Assembly: GCA_945867875.1 (NCBI GenBank)
Contig: CAMBJF010000062.1
Coordinates: forward strand, 1 to 11,389
DNA: 11,389 nt
Origin: an uncultured Ruminococcus sp.
GTDB taxonomy: Bacteria; Bacillota; Clostridia; Oscillospirales; Ruminococcaceae
Reading direction: 5' to 3'
In this document: in pieces, positions 5,543-11,389 of the stretch
Layout of the letters: each line of letters begins with the position of its first letter
Position numbering within the stretch: position 1 is the stretch's first letter
The notes under the pieces: generated by a model
Seen by the model: the letters and a program-made list of their open reading frames with translations, nothing else
The model's database searches: none
What the model was told of the DNA's origin: nothing
Position numbers and translations under genes: made by a program

Positions 5543-5571
5543 GCATTTTTGCAAAAATATTTTCAGAAAGC

Positions 5572-6237
5572 TTAAAACCGCATCAAATCAGCACTTTCAG
5601 CATTTTTACGTGCAGAGGACGCAGACATATCCAAAAAAATATCCCTGTTTTTCCCTGAAATTATCCCCTCGCCTTTCATTTTTGACAGCTCTTTCATCAT
5701 CGCCGAGCGGTCGCAGGCGAGAAATTCCGCAAGATCGGTGTAGGGGAGAGGCAGCCTTATCCTGTCCGAGCCCTGAATATGAGCCTCCTGCCTGAAAAAA
5801 AGCATCAGCTTTTCCCGTATGCTCCGCTGGTGCAGCACAAAATCCGTAAAGCAGGCGTTACGGCTGCCCTGCTTTGCAAGCAGCTCCGTAAATTTCGCCT
5901 GCCAGTCGGGATTGGCGGCACAAAAACGAAAAAGCTCCTCACGTCCGAAGAAAACCACCTCCGAGGGATACTTTGCCGTCATATAGCTCACCGCATATTC
6001 CGCAGGCATAAGCATAGCCGAGGAAAAATACTCGCCGCTGCGGAAAAATCTCAGAATGCTCCGCTCATAGCGCTCATTTTCGGTGCAAAGATACACCGTC
6101 CCCTCCAGCAGAAAGCAGAGCTGATTTTCGCTCTCGCCTATATGCAGTACCGTTTCATTTTTTGAAAATTTTGCCGACCTCGCATTGAGGCGGTTTTTCA
6201 GATAGATAAGCTCCTGACGTGTAAGTACAGCCCCCAT
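5572..6237 (-). CDS. Crp/Fnr-family transcriptional regulator divergent from nrdDG
   Basis: A 221-aa protein with an N-terminal cyclic-nucleotide-binding-type beta barrel (about 20-110; 'ENQLCFLLEGTVYL' and 'FRSGEYFSSAML' are its recognisable strands), a dimerisation helix (about 112-135) and a C-terminal Crp winged helix (about 138-202; 'REKLMLFF', 'LPYTDLAEFLACDRSAMMKELSKMKGEGII'). The conserved phosphate-binding Arg-Ser/Thr pair of cAMP-binding Crp is not evident. Five Cys are present (41, 51, 106, 129, 175), without the clustered N-terminal Cys of Fnr, so an Fnr-type 4Fe-4S centre is unlikely and the signal is unknown. Divergent orientation to nrdD and an Fnr-like box between them suggest it controls anaerobic deoxyribonucleotide synthesis and itself. 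The ATG at 6237 follows an AAAGGA site. Confidence 0.85.
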   Translation of the reverse strand: MGAVLTRQELIYLKNRLNARSAKFSKNETVLHIGESENQLCFLLEGTVYLCTENERYERSILRFFRSGEYFSSAMLMPAEYAVSYMTAKYPSEVVFFGREELFRFCAANPDWQAKFTELLAKQGSRNACFTDFVLHQRSIREKLMLFFRQEAHIQGSDRIRLPLPYTDLAEFLACDRSAMMKELSKMKGEGIISGKNRDIFLDMSASSARKNAESADLMRF

Positions 6238-6277
6238 ATATAGTATTCCTTTCTTTCATATGCCGTGTATATAGTAT

Positions 6278-6306
6278 ATTATATCATAAAATTGTGGCAA
6301 TTGCAA
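6278..6306 (-). promoter_or_regulatory. Promoter of the Crp/Fnr regulator gene
   Basis: On the - strand, TTGCAA (6306-6301), 17-bp spacer, perfect TATAAT (6283-6278). The predicted start is near 6271, about 34 nt before the ATG. The Fnr-like box at 6294-6307 covers its -35 region, so occupation there should repress this promoter. Confidence 0.7.
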
Positions 6307-6307
6307 C
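6294..6307. promoter_or_regulatory. Candidate Crp/Fnr-family box between regulator and nrdD
   Basis: GTGGCAATTGCAAC is a 14-bp imperfect palindrome with 5-4-5 half-site spacing, the geometry of Fnr boxes (TTGAT-N4-ATCAA), and matches its own reverse complement at 12 of 14 positions. Its centre (6300.5) is about 41.5 bp upstream of the start predicted from TATAAT at 6330-6335, the class II activator position. Assignment to the adjacent regulator is inference. Confidence 0.55.
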
Positions 6308-6329
6308 AGAAATTTTATTCCATATAGAA

Positions 6330-6335
6330 TATAAT
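6330..6335 (+). promoter_or_regulatory. -10 element of the nrdDG promoter
   Basis: A consensus TATAAT with predicted start near 6342, giving a leader of about 32 nt to the nrdD ATG. No TTGACA-like -35 exists at 16-18 bp spacing (the equivalent bases read CAGAAA), which fits a promoter that needs an activator at -41.5. An alternative TAGAAT at 6325-6330 with TTGCAA at 6301-6306 (18 bp) cannot be excluded. Confidence 0.55.
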
Positions 6336-6373
6336 TAGAAATACACAGCATTATGATACAGGAGGACTTATAA

Positions 6374-8530
6374 ATGAAGGTTATCAAGCGCAACGGGTCT
6401 GAGGTCGATTTCGACATATCCAAAATTGAAAAAGCCATAACCAAGGCTAACAACGCAGGCCGCCGCAAGGAGCTCACCGAGGAGCAGATCAGGGAAGCGT
6501 CCGAATATATCTGCTACAAGTGCGAGAAGATGAAAAGGGCTGTTTCCGTTGAAGAGATACAGGATATGGTGGAAAATCAGATAATGGCTCACGGCGCATT
6601 TGAGATAGCCAAGGGCTATGTAAAGTACCGCTATACCCGTTCACTTGTAAGAAAGTCCAACACCACCGATGACCGTATCCTTTCCCTCATCGAGTGCAAT
6701 AACGAAGAAGTCCTTCAGGAAAACTCCAACAAAGACCCTATCGTAAACAGCGTTCAGCGTGACTATATGGCTGGAGAGGTGAGCAAGGACCTTACCAAGC
6801 GTATGCTCCTGCCCAAGGATATCGTAGATGCCGACCACGACGGACTTATCCACTTCCACGATTCCGATTATTTTGCCCAGCATATGCATAACTGCGACCT
6901 TATAAATCTCGATGATATGCTCCAGAACGGCACAGTCATCAGCGAGACACTTATCGAAAAGCCCCACGGTTTCCCCACCGCCTGCAACATCGCCACACAG
7001 ATAATCGCACAGGTGGCATCGAATCAGTACGGCGGACAGAGCATCAGCCTTACCCACCTTGCCCCGTTTGTCCAGATATCCCGTGAAAAGATACGCAAGG
7101 CAGTTATCGAGGAGGCAAAGGAGCTGGGCGGCAGCCTTGATGAAAAGGTCATCGACAGCGTAGTTGAAAAGCGACTGCGCAAGGAAATTGCCAGCGGCGT
7201 TCAGACCATACAGTACCAGGTCATTACCCTTATGACCACCAACGGACAGGCTCCCTTCCTCACCGTGTTTATGTACCTTGGCGAAGCAAGAAACGAGCGT
7301 GAGAAGAAAGACCTTGCAATGATAATCGAGGAGATGCTCCGTCAGAGATATCAGGGCGTAAAGAACGAGTCAGGCGTGTGGATAACCCCCGCATTCCCCA
7401 AGCTTATCTATGTCCTTGAAGAGGATAATATCAAGGAAGGCTCCGAGTATTTCTACCTCACCCAGCTTGCCGCAAAGTGCACCGCAAAGAGAATGGTGCC
7501 CGACTACATCTCCGAGAAGAAGATGAAGGAGCTCAAAGAGGGCAACTGCTTCCCCGTAATGGGCTGCCGCAGCTGCCTTAACCCCTGGAAGGACGAGAAC
7601 GGCAACTATAAGTTCTACGGCCGATTCAATCAGGGCGTTGTCACCATAAACCTTGTTGACGTGGCACTTTCCTCAGGCAAGGATATGGACAAGTTCTGGA
7701 AGATATTCGATGAAAGACTTGACCTCTGCTACCGTGCCCTTATGTGCCGCCATAACAGGCTCAAAGGCACACTTTCCGACGCCGCACCTATCCTTTGGCA
7801 GAACGGCGCAATTGCAAGGCTCAAAAAGGGCGAGCCTATCGACAAGCTCCTCTACGGCGGCTATTCCTCCATATCTCTCGGTTATGCGGGACTCTGCGAG
7901 TGCGTAAGATATATGACGGGTAAGCCCCACACCGACCCCTCCGCAACAGGCTTTGCCCTTGACGTTATGAGATATATGAACGCAGCCTGCGAAAAATGGA
8001 AGAAAGAGACCAACATCGCATTCAGCATCTACGGCTCACCCATCGAGAGCACAACATATAAATTCGCAAAATGTCTCCAGAGACGCTTCGGCATAATCAA
8101 GGGCGTGACCGACAAGGGCTACATCACAAACAGCTATCACGTTAATGTTACCGAGGAGATCGACGCATTCACAAAGCTGAAATTCGAGGCACAGTTCCAG
8201 GCTCTTTCCACAGGCGGCGCAATAAGCTATGTGGAAGTGCCAAATATGCAGGATAACCTTGAAGCAGTCATCAGCGTGCTCCAGTTTATTTACGATAATA
8301 TAATGTATGCAGAGCTGAACACCAAATCCGACTACTGCCAGTGCTGCGGATATGACGGCGAAATAAAGATAGTTGAGGATAACGGCAAGCTTGTATGGGA
8401 ATGCCCCTCCTGCGGAAACAGAGATCAGGACAAGATGAATGTTGCCCGCCGTACCTGCGGATATATCGGCACACAGTTCTGGAATCAGGGCAGAACGCAG
8501 GAGATAAAGGAAAGAGTAATGCACCTGTAA
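6374..8530 (+). CDS. nrdD: Anaerobic (class III) ribonucleoside-triphosphate reductase
   Basis: A 718-aa enzyme, close to the ~712 aa of Escherichia coli NrdD, that reduces ribonucleoside triphosphates to deoxyribonucleotides without oxygen, in the cytoplasm. An ATP-cone regulatory domain occupies about residues 1-95 ('VIKRNGSEVDFDISKIEKAI' at its start). 'HMHNCDL' (Cys174) and 'MGCRSCLNPW' (Cys398/Cys401) carry the active-site cysteines. Zinc ligands Cys655, Cys658, Cys677 and Cys680 sit in two CxxC pairs near the C-terminus. The glycyl radical site is Gly696 in 'RRTCGYIG', followed by the conserved 'NQGRTQEIKERV'. GGAGG at 6361-6365 supports the ATG at 6374. It forms an operon with nrdG 19 bp downstream. 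All key residues are present. Confidence 0.98.
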   Translation: MKVIKRNGSEVDFDISKIEKAITKANNAGRRKELTEEQIREASEYICYKCEKMKRAVSVEEIQDMVENQIMAHGAFEIAKGYVKYRYTRSLVRKSNTTDDRILSLIECNNEEVLQENSNKDPIVNSVQRDYMAGEVSKDLTKRMLLPKDIVDADHDGLIHFHDSDYFAQHMHNCDLINLDDMLQNGTVISETLIEKPHGFPTACNIATQIIAQVASNQYGGQSISLTHLAPFVQISREKIRKAVIEEAKELGGSLDEKVIDSVVEKRLRKEIASGVQTIQYQVITLMTTNGQAPFLTVFMYLGEARNEREKKDLAMIIEEMLRQRYQGVKNESGVWITPAFPKLIYVLEEDNIKEGSEYFYLTQLAAKCTAKRMVPDYISEKKMKELKEGNCFPVMGCRSCLNPWKDENGNYKFYGRFNQGVVTINLVDVALSSGKDMDKFWKIFDERLDLCYRALMCRHNRLKGTLSDAAPILWQNGAIARLKKGEPIDKLLYGGYSSISLGYAGLCECVRYMTGKPHTDPSATGFALDVMRYMNAACEKWKKETNIAFSIYGSPIESTTYKFAKCLQRRFGIIKGVTDKGYITNSYHVNVTEEIDAFTKLKFEAQFQALSTGGAISYVEVPNMQDNLEAVISVLQFIYDNIMYAELNTKSDYCQCCGYDGEIKIVEDNGKLVWECPSCGNRDQDKMNVARRTCGYIGTQFWNQGRTQEIKERVMHL

Positions 8531-8549
8531 TAAAAGGAATGACTTCAAA

Positions 8550-9098
8550 ATGTACTTCGGAGAAATAAAAAAATGCGACATAGCCGACGGTCCGGGAGTG
8601 AGAGTGTCCCTTTTCGTATCGGGCTGTACCCACCACTGCAAGGGGTGCTTTAATCCCCAGACCTGGGATTTTACCTTCGGCAAGGAGTATGACCATACCA
8701 CTGAGCAGGAGATCCTCAAAGCCCTCGAACCCGATTATATCGACGGACTGACGCTTCTCGGCGGCGAGCCTATGGAGCCTGTAAATCAGCGTGAGCTGCT
8801 GGGGCTTGTTAAAAAGGTGAAAGAGCTTTATCCCGAGAAAAATATCTGGTGCTATACGGGATATGTCCTTGAAACAGAGCTTCTTTCCGCCAGCCGTGCA
8901 CGGTGCGAGTGTACCGACGAGCTTCTGTCGTATATAGATGTGCTTGTGGACGGCGAATTTGTGGAAGACCTTAAAAATATTTCTCTCAGGTTCAGAGGAA
9001 GCTCCAATCAGCGGCTCATAGATATGAAAAAAACTCTTGCGGCAGGGGAGACCGTTCTTTGGACGGACGATCCCTGTTATGAAAAACACGAATTTTGA
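8550..9098 (+). CDS. nrdG: Anaerobic ribonucleotide reductase-activating radical SAM protein
   Basis: A 182-aa activase that uses S-adenosylmethionine and a 4Fe-4S cluster to place the glycyl radical on NrdD. The cluster motif CX3CX2C is 'CTHHCKGC' (Cys26, Cys30, Cys33), preceded by 'DGPGVRVSLFVSGC', typical of glycyl-radical activases. 'LLGGEPM' (about 69-75) is the SAM-binding GGE motif, and 'WCYTGY' and 'VLVDGEF' are further NrdG landmarks. The length fits the usual range (~155-180 aa), slightly long because of a C-terminal tail ending 'DDPCYEKHEF'. It starts 19 bp after nrdD behind an AAAGGA site and is followed at once by a terminator, so nrdD-nrdG is a two-gene unit. Confidence 0.97.
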   Translation: MYFGEIKKCDIADGPGVRVSLFVSGCTHHCKGCFNPQTWDFTFGKEYDHTTEQEILKALEPDYIDGLTLLGGEPMEPVNQRELLGLVKKVKELYPEKNIWCYTGYVLETELLSASRARCECTDELLSYIDVLVDGEFVEDLKNISLRFRGSSNQRLIDMKKTLAAGETVLWTDDPCYEKHEF

Positions 9099-9100
9099 CA

Positions 9101-9140
9101 AAAGGCAGCGGCAAAACTCACCCGCTGCCTTTATTTTTTT
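9101..9140 (+). terminator. Intrinsic terminator of nrdDG
   Basis: An 11-bp perfect stem AAAGGCAGCGG (9101-9111) / CCGCTGCCTTT (9122-9132) with a 10-base loop, followed by ATTTTTTT (9133-9140). It begins 3 bp after the nrdG stop and insulates the two-component genes downstream. Confidence 0.93.
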
Positions 9141-9166
9141 GAAAAAATTATGTCGAAATATTATTC

Positions 9167-9188
9167 TTAACGTGCAATTAACGACGAA
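9167..9188 (+). promoter_or_regulatory. Direct repeat, candidate OmpR/KdpE-type response-regulator site
   Basis: TTAACG occurs at 9167-9172 and 9178-9183, exactly one 11-bp period apart; over the full 11-mers 8 of 11 bases agree. OmpR/PhoB-family regulators bind tandem half-sites of this period. A TATATT -10-like element follows at 9195-9200 with no good -35, as in promoters activated by this family. The product of the second gene downstream is such a regulator, so autoregulation is inferred. Confidence 0.45.
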
Positions 9189-9218
9189 AAATGTTATATT
9201 ATATATGAGGTGAGCGAA

Positions 9219-10310
9219 ATGCCGATGTCACGGCTCAAAAAAAATCTTCTTGTTCTCCCCACATTAAAAGATATCGTCATAACCCTTGCAGCCCTTGCAG
9301 CAGCGAGCATCATCGGTCTGCTGTTCATAAAAATAAACGGCGACAGCTACATTCAGCTTGTGTTCGTTCTTGGTGTCGCCATAGTTTCAAGGTTCACAAA
9401 CGGCTATCTCTGCGGATTCATTGCGTCCCTTGCGGGAATGCTTGCGGTAAACTATGCATTTACATATCCCTACTTCAAGCTTGATTTTTCCCTTGCAGGC
9501 TATCCCATATCATTCACCGTGATGCTTGCTGTCTCGGTCATAATAGGAATGACCACCACAAGGCTCAAGGATCAGGGCAAATTACAGGCGGAAATGGACA
9601 GGGAAAAGATGAGTGCCAATATACTCAGAGCCGTTTCCCACGACATAAGAACGCCCCTTACCGCCATATCGGGAGCGGCTCAGGGCATAATCGAGAACCG
9701 TGGAAAATTTGATGAAGACCAGCTTATGTCCCTTGTGGGCGACATCAAGGAGGGAGCGGACAGGCTCCTTAAAATGACGGAAAATATCCTTACCATAACC
9801 CGGATAAAGGAGCAGACAGGTGATATCAAAAAGACCCCCGAAGCCGCCGAAGAAGTCATAAGCGAGGCAATCCGTGAGTTTAGAAAAACAAGGACAACCC
9901 CCGTTGAGACCGATATCCCAAGAGAGCTGATACTCGTCCCGATGGATCACATGCTAATCGAGCACGTTATCGTGAATATAATGGAAAACAGCGTTATCCA
10001 CGGCGGAGCGACCATCATATACATATCCCTTGAGCGTAAAAAGGACAAGGCGGTTTTCAAAATATCCGACAACGGAACAGGTATTTCCGAGGAAATGCTT
10101 GATAAAATTTTCACAGGCTATTTTGTCCACGCCGACAAGAAAAACGGCGATACTAAAATGAATATGGGCATCGGACTTTCCGTTTGCAGCGCCATAATCT
10201 CCGTCCACAACGGAACTATAACCGCAGGGAATACCCCCGAGGGAGGCGCAGTATTCACATTCACCCTGCCCATAGACGTAAAAGCAACAGACGAACTTAA
10301 TTCTTTATGA
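9219..10310 (+). CDS. Short KdpD-like sensor histidine kinase (DUF4118 membrane domain)
   Basis: A 363-aa inner-membrane kinase. I prefer the ATG at 9219 over the in-frame GTG at 9210 because GAGGTGAG (9207-9214) then serves as ribosome binding site; an ATG at 9225 is also possible. Four hydrophobic segments at about 18-38, 46-60, 63-83 and 96-112 form the KdpD-type (DUF4118) membrane domain. The HisKA H-box is 'VSHDIRTPL' (His141), the N-box 'NIMENSVIHGG' (Asn257), G1 'DNGTGI' (284-289) and G2 'GIGLSV' (317-322). Full KdpD is about 900 aa; the N-terminal KdpD sensor and Usp domains and the GAF region are absent. It pairs with the response regulator 15 bp downstream. No kdpFABC genes are in the window, so potassium sensing is only possible by family analogy. 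Confidence 0.88.
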   Translation: MPMSRLKKNLLVLPTLKDIVITLAALAAASIIGLLFIKINGDSYIQLVFVLGVAIVSRFTNGYLCGFIASLAGMLAVNYAFTYPYFKLDFSLAGYPISFTVMLAVSVIIGMTTTRLKDQGKLQAEMDREKMSANILRAVSHDIRTPLTAISGAAQGIIENRGKFDEDQLMSLVGDIKEGADRLLKMTENILTITRIKEQTGDIKKTPEAAEEVISEAIREFRKTRTTPVETDIPRELILVPMDHMLIEHVIVNIMENSVIHGGATIIYISLERKKDKAVFKISDNGTGISEEMLDKIFTGYFVHADKKNGDTKMNMGIGLSVCSAIISVHNGTITAGNTPEGGAVFTFTLPIDVKATDELNSL

Positions 10311-10325
10311 AAGGTATGACATAAA

Positions 10326-11045
10326 GTGGAGTATAAAAACAAGGTACTTATAATCGAGGACGACAAGCAGATAAGCCATTTTCTGGGAACAGTGCTTTCA
10401 GCCAACAATTTTGACGTTATAACAGCGGACACAGGGGAGTACGGCTGTGCGGTAATAAGCTCCCACTGTCCCGATATCGTCATACTTGACCTCGGACTGC
10501 CGGGAATGGACGGCTGGGAGGTCATAGATTCGGTCAGAAGGTGGTCATCAATGCCCATAATCGTCCTGTCCGCAAGAAATTCCGAAGCGGATAAGGTGGC
10601 AGCCCTTGAAAAGGGAGCGGACGACTACATCACAAAGCCATTCGGCACCAACGAGCTTATCGCCCGAATAAAAACCGCCCTCCGCCATACCCGAACAGCA
10701 TCGGGCGATGACAGCATAGCCGTAGAAGGCGTGTTCCGAACAGGGGGGCTTACCGTTGACTATTCAAAATACCGTGTCTATGTTGACGGAAAAGACGCAA
10801 ATCTCACTCAGAACGAGTTTAAGCTTGTGGCACTCCTCGGCAAGAATGCAGGCAGGGTGCTGACCTATGACTACATAATAAAGCAGCTCTGGGGACCCCA
10901 CGCAAAAACGGATAATCAGATACTCAGAGTAAATATGGCGAATATCCGCCGCAAAATAGAGGAAAAGCCCGCCGAGCCACGGTATATTTTTACAGAAGTG
11001 GGCGTAGGCTACAGAATGGCGGAAAGCGATGTTGTGAATAAATAA
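10326..11045 (+). CDS. KdpE-like response regulator (OmpR/PhoB family)
   Basis: A 239-aa DNA-binding response regulator with a GTG start at 10326; an AAAGG site lies at 10310-10314, and the kinase gene ends 15 bp upstream. The receiver domain (about 5-117) has the acidic pair Glu11/Asp12, phosphoacceptor Asp55 in 'VILDLGLPGMDGW', Ser82 in 'IIVLSARN' and Lys104 in 'DYITKPF'. The C-terminal winged helix (about 140-233) contains 'LTQNEFKLVALLGKNAGRVL' and 'VNMANIRRKIE' with the final hairpin 'YIFTEVGVGYRM'. The kinase should phosphorylate Asp55, and the dimer should then bind tandem direct repeats such as that at 9167-9188. KdpE is the closest namesake, but no potassium transporter genes are seen nearby. 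Confidence 0.92.
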   Translation: MEYKNKVLIIEDDKQISHFLGTVLSANNFDVITADTGEYGCAVISSHCPDIVILDLGLPGMDGWEVIDSVRRWSSMPIIVLSARNSEADKVAALEKGADDYITKPFGTNELIARIKTALRHTRTASGDDSIAVEGVFRTGGLTVDYSKYRVYVDGKDANLTQNEFKLVALLGKNAGRVLTYDYIIKQLWGPHAKTDNQILRVNMANIRRKIEEKPAEPRYIFTEVGVGYRMAESDVVNK

Positions 11046-11082
11046 AAAATACCTCCCACCGTTTTCGGTGAGAGGTATTTTT
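11044..11082. terminator. Bidirectional terminator between response regulator and Nudix gene
   Basis: A long stem with left arm to G11061 and right arm from C11066, loop TTTT (11062-11065), one C-A mismatch in the + strand RNA (a G-U wobble in the - strand RNA), flanked by A-runs on the left and T-runs on the right. It serves the two convergent genes whose stop codons lie at its edges. Confidence 0.88.
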
Positions 11083-11083
11083 A

Positions 11084-11344
11084 TCAAACCTCAAAAACTC
11101 TTTTAATGCTGTCATAATGAAGGAAAATTCCCTTTTCCCCAAGCTCCTTTATTTCCTCAGGAGCTGCAAGCCTGTAACCTAAAGTCTCAGCCGCCTGCAA
11201 ATGAAGATCGCTTTCATCAAAATCCATAACAAAGCGGTAAATGTCAACAAAATAGTTGTCGCCCTCGCCGGGATTTTCCCTGTGGTACGAGAAAACATAG
11301 CCGCCCTCGGCATTTGAAACATCAAGCCCCGTTTCCTCAAAAAC
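11084..11344 (-). CDS. Nudix hydrolase, C-terminal fragment (5' end cut by contig end)
   Basis: The genomic part encodes about 86 residues, starting VFEETGLDVSNAEGG and ending YDSIKRVFEV. 'VFEETGLDV' is the end of the Nudix box (GX5EX7REUXEEXGU), which binds the metal and pyrophosphate of the substrate; the Gly and REU part lie off the contig. Later 'DIYRFVMDF' and 'LAAPEEIKELGEKGIF' fit the C-terminal strand and helix of small Nudix proteins. The substrate cannot be told from this piece. The apparent start 'MYKRQ' (11359-11345) is translated sequencing adapter, not protein, so the gene must be treated as 5'-partial with no known start. Confidence 0.82.
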   Translation of the reverse strand, partial: VFEETGLDVSNAEGGYVFSYHRENPGEGDNYFVDIYRFVMDFDESDLHLQAAETLGYRLAAPEEIKELGEKGIFLHYDSIKRVFEV

Positions 11345-11389
11345 CTGTCTCTTATACACATCTCCGAGCCCACGAGACGCTACGCTATC
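11345..11389 (+). other. Nextera transposase adapter with i7 index (sequencing artefact)
   Basis: From 11345 the sequence reads CTGTCTCTTATACACATCT, the 19-bp Tn5 mosaic end, then CCGAGCCCACGAGAC (11364-11378), the Nextera read-2 adapter. Next is GCTACGCT (11379-11386), which equals Nextera i7 index N709 as I remember the list, and ATC (11387-11389), the start of the flow-cell primer. This is library sequence, not genome. Confidence 0.98.

Noticed and set aside
6261..6280. Possible NrdR box (GTGTATATAGTATA) near nrdD
   Set aside because: Only one half resembles the NrdR palindrome; the other half does not match, and it lies in the leader of the divergent regulator rather than at the nrdDG promoter.
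6641..7057. Long - strand open frames opposite nrdD
   Set aside because: They are shadows produced by codon bias of nrdD; no ribosome binding site or recognisable protein pattern.
8036..9101. 227- and 271-codon - strand frames opposite nrdD/nrdG
   Set aside because: They fully overlap conserved enzyme genes with all catalytic motifs intact and show low-complexity, hydrophobic shadow-type translations.
11179..11373. A 64-codon - strand frame starting 'MGSEMCIRDR'
   Set aside because: The start is translated Nextera adapter and the rest is an out-of-frame shadow of the Nudix gene.

Overview
The window looks like a low- to mid-GC anaerobic Firmicute, most likely a Clostridia/Oscillospirales (Ruminococcus-like) gut bacterium. 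Support: consensus sigma-A promoters, strong AGGAGG-type ribosome binding sites, a class III (oxygen-sensitive) ribonucleotide reductase, and a lytic cassette of the clostridial prophage type. The genus is an inference from style, not from a database search.

Layout. (1) Positions 1-4260 are the tail-fibre and lysis end of a prophage on the + strand. A 5'-truncated tail/baseplate protein is followed by a tightly coupled run of small tail and baseplate accessory proteins, a 42-aa CD1375-like protein, a phage_holin_4 family holin and a zinc amidase endolysin, closed by a strong bidirectional terminator. (2) Positions 4257-5264 hold a compact - strand two-gene operon: a 59-aa very acidic protein and a 153-aa protein with a C-terminal XRE helix-turn-helix. 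It is driven by a perfect TTGACA-17-TATAAT promoter whose spacer is filled by a 16-bp palindrome; a near copy lies exactly 42 bp upstream. (3) Positions 5265-5542 are two - strand tRNA-Ser genes (GCU and UGA anticodons) with their own promoter and terminator. The 3' end of tRNA-Ser(GCU) faces the prophage and is the obvious candidate attachment site. (4) Positions 5572-9140 are an anaerobic dNTP module: a Crp/Fnr-family regulator divergent from nrdD-nrdG. An Fnr-like 5-4-5 palindrome in the shared intergenic region sits at about -41.5 of the nrdDG promoter and inside the regulator's own promoter. (5) Positions 9219-11045 are a two-component pair: a short KdpD-like histidine kinase (DUF4118-type membrane domain without the N-terminal KdpD/Usp sensor) and a KdpE/OmpR-family response regulator. 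(6) Positions 11084-11344 are the C-terminal part of a Nudix hydrolase on the - strand. The last 45 bases (11345-11389) are not genomic: they are Nextera transposase adapter, an 8-base i7 index and the start of the flow-cell sequence.

The host genes are conventional. The most interesting unexplained parts are the acidic-protein/XRE operon with its operator pair, the predicted dual-function Fnr-like box between the regulator and nrdDG, and the 11-bp direct repeat in front of the sensor kinase.
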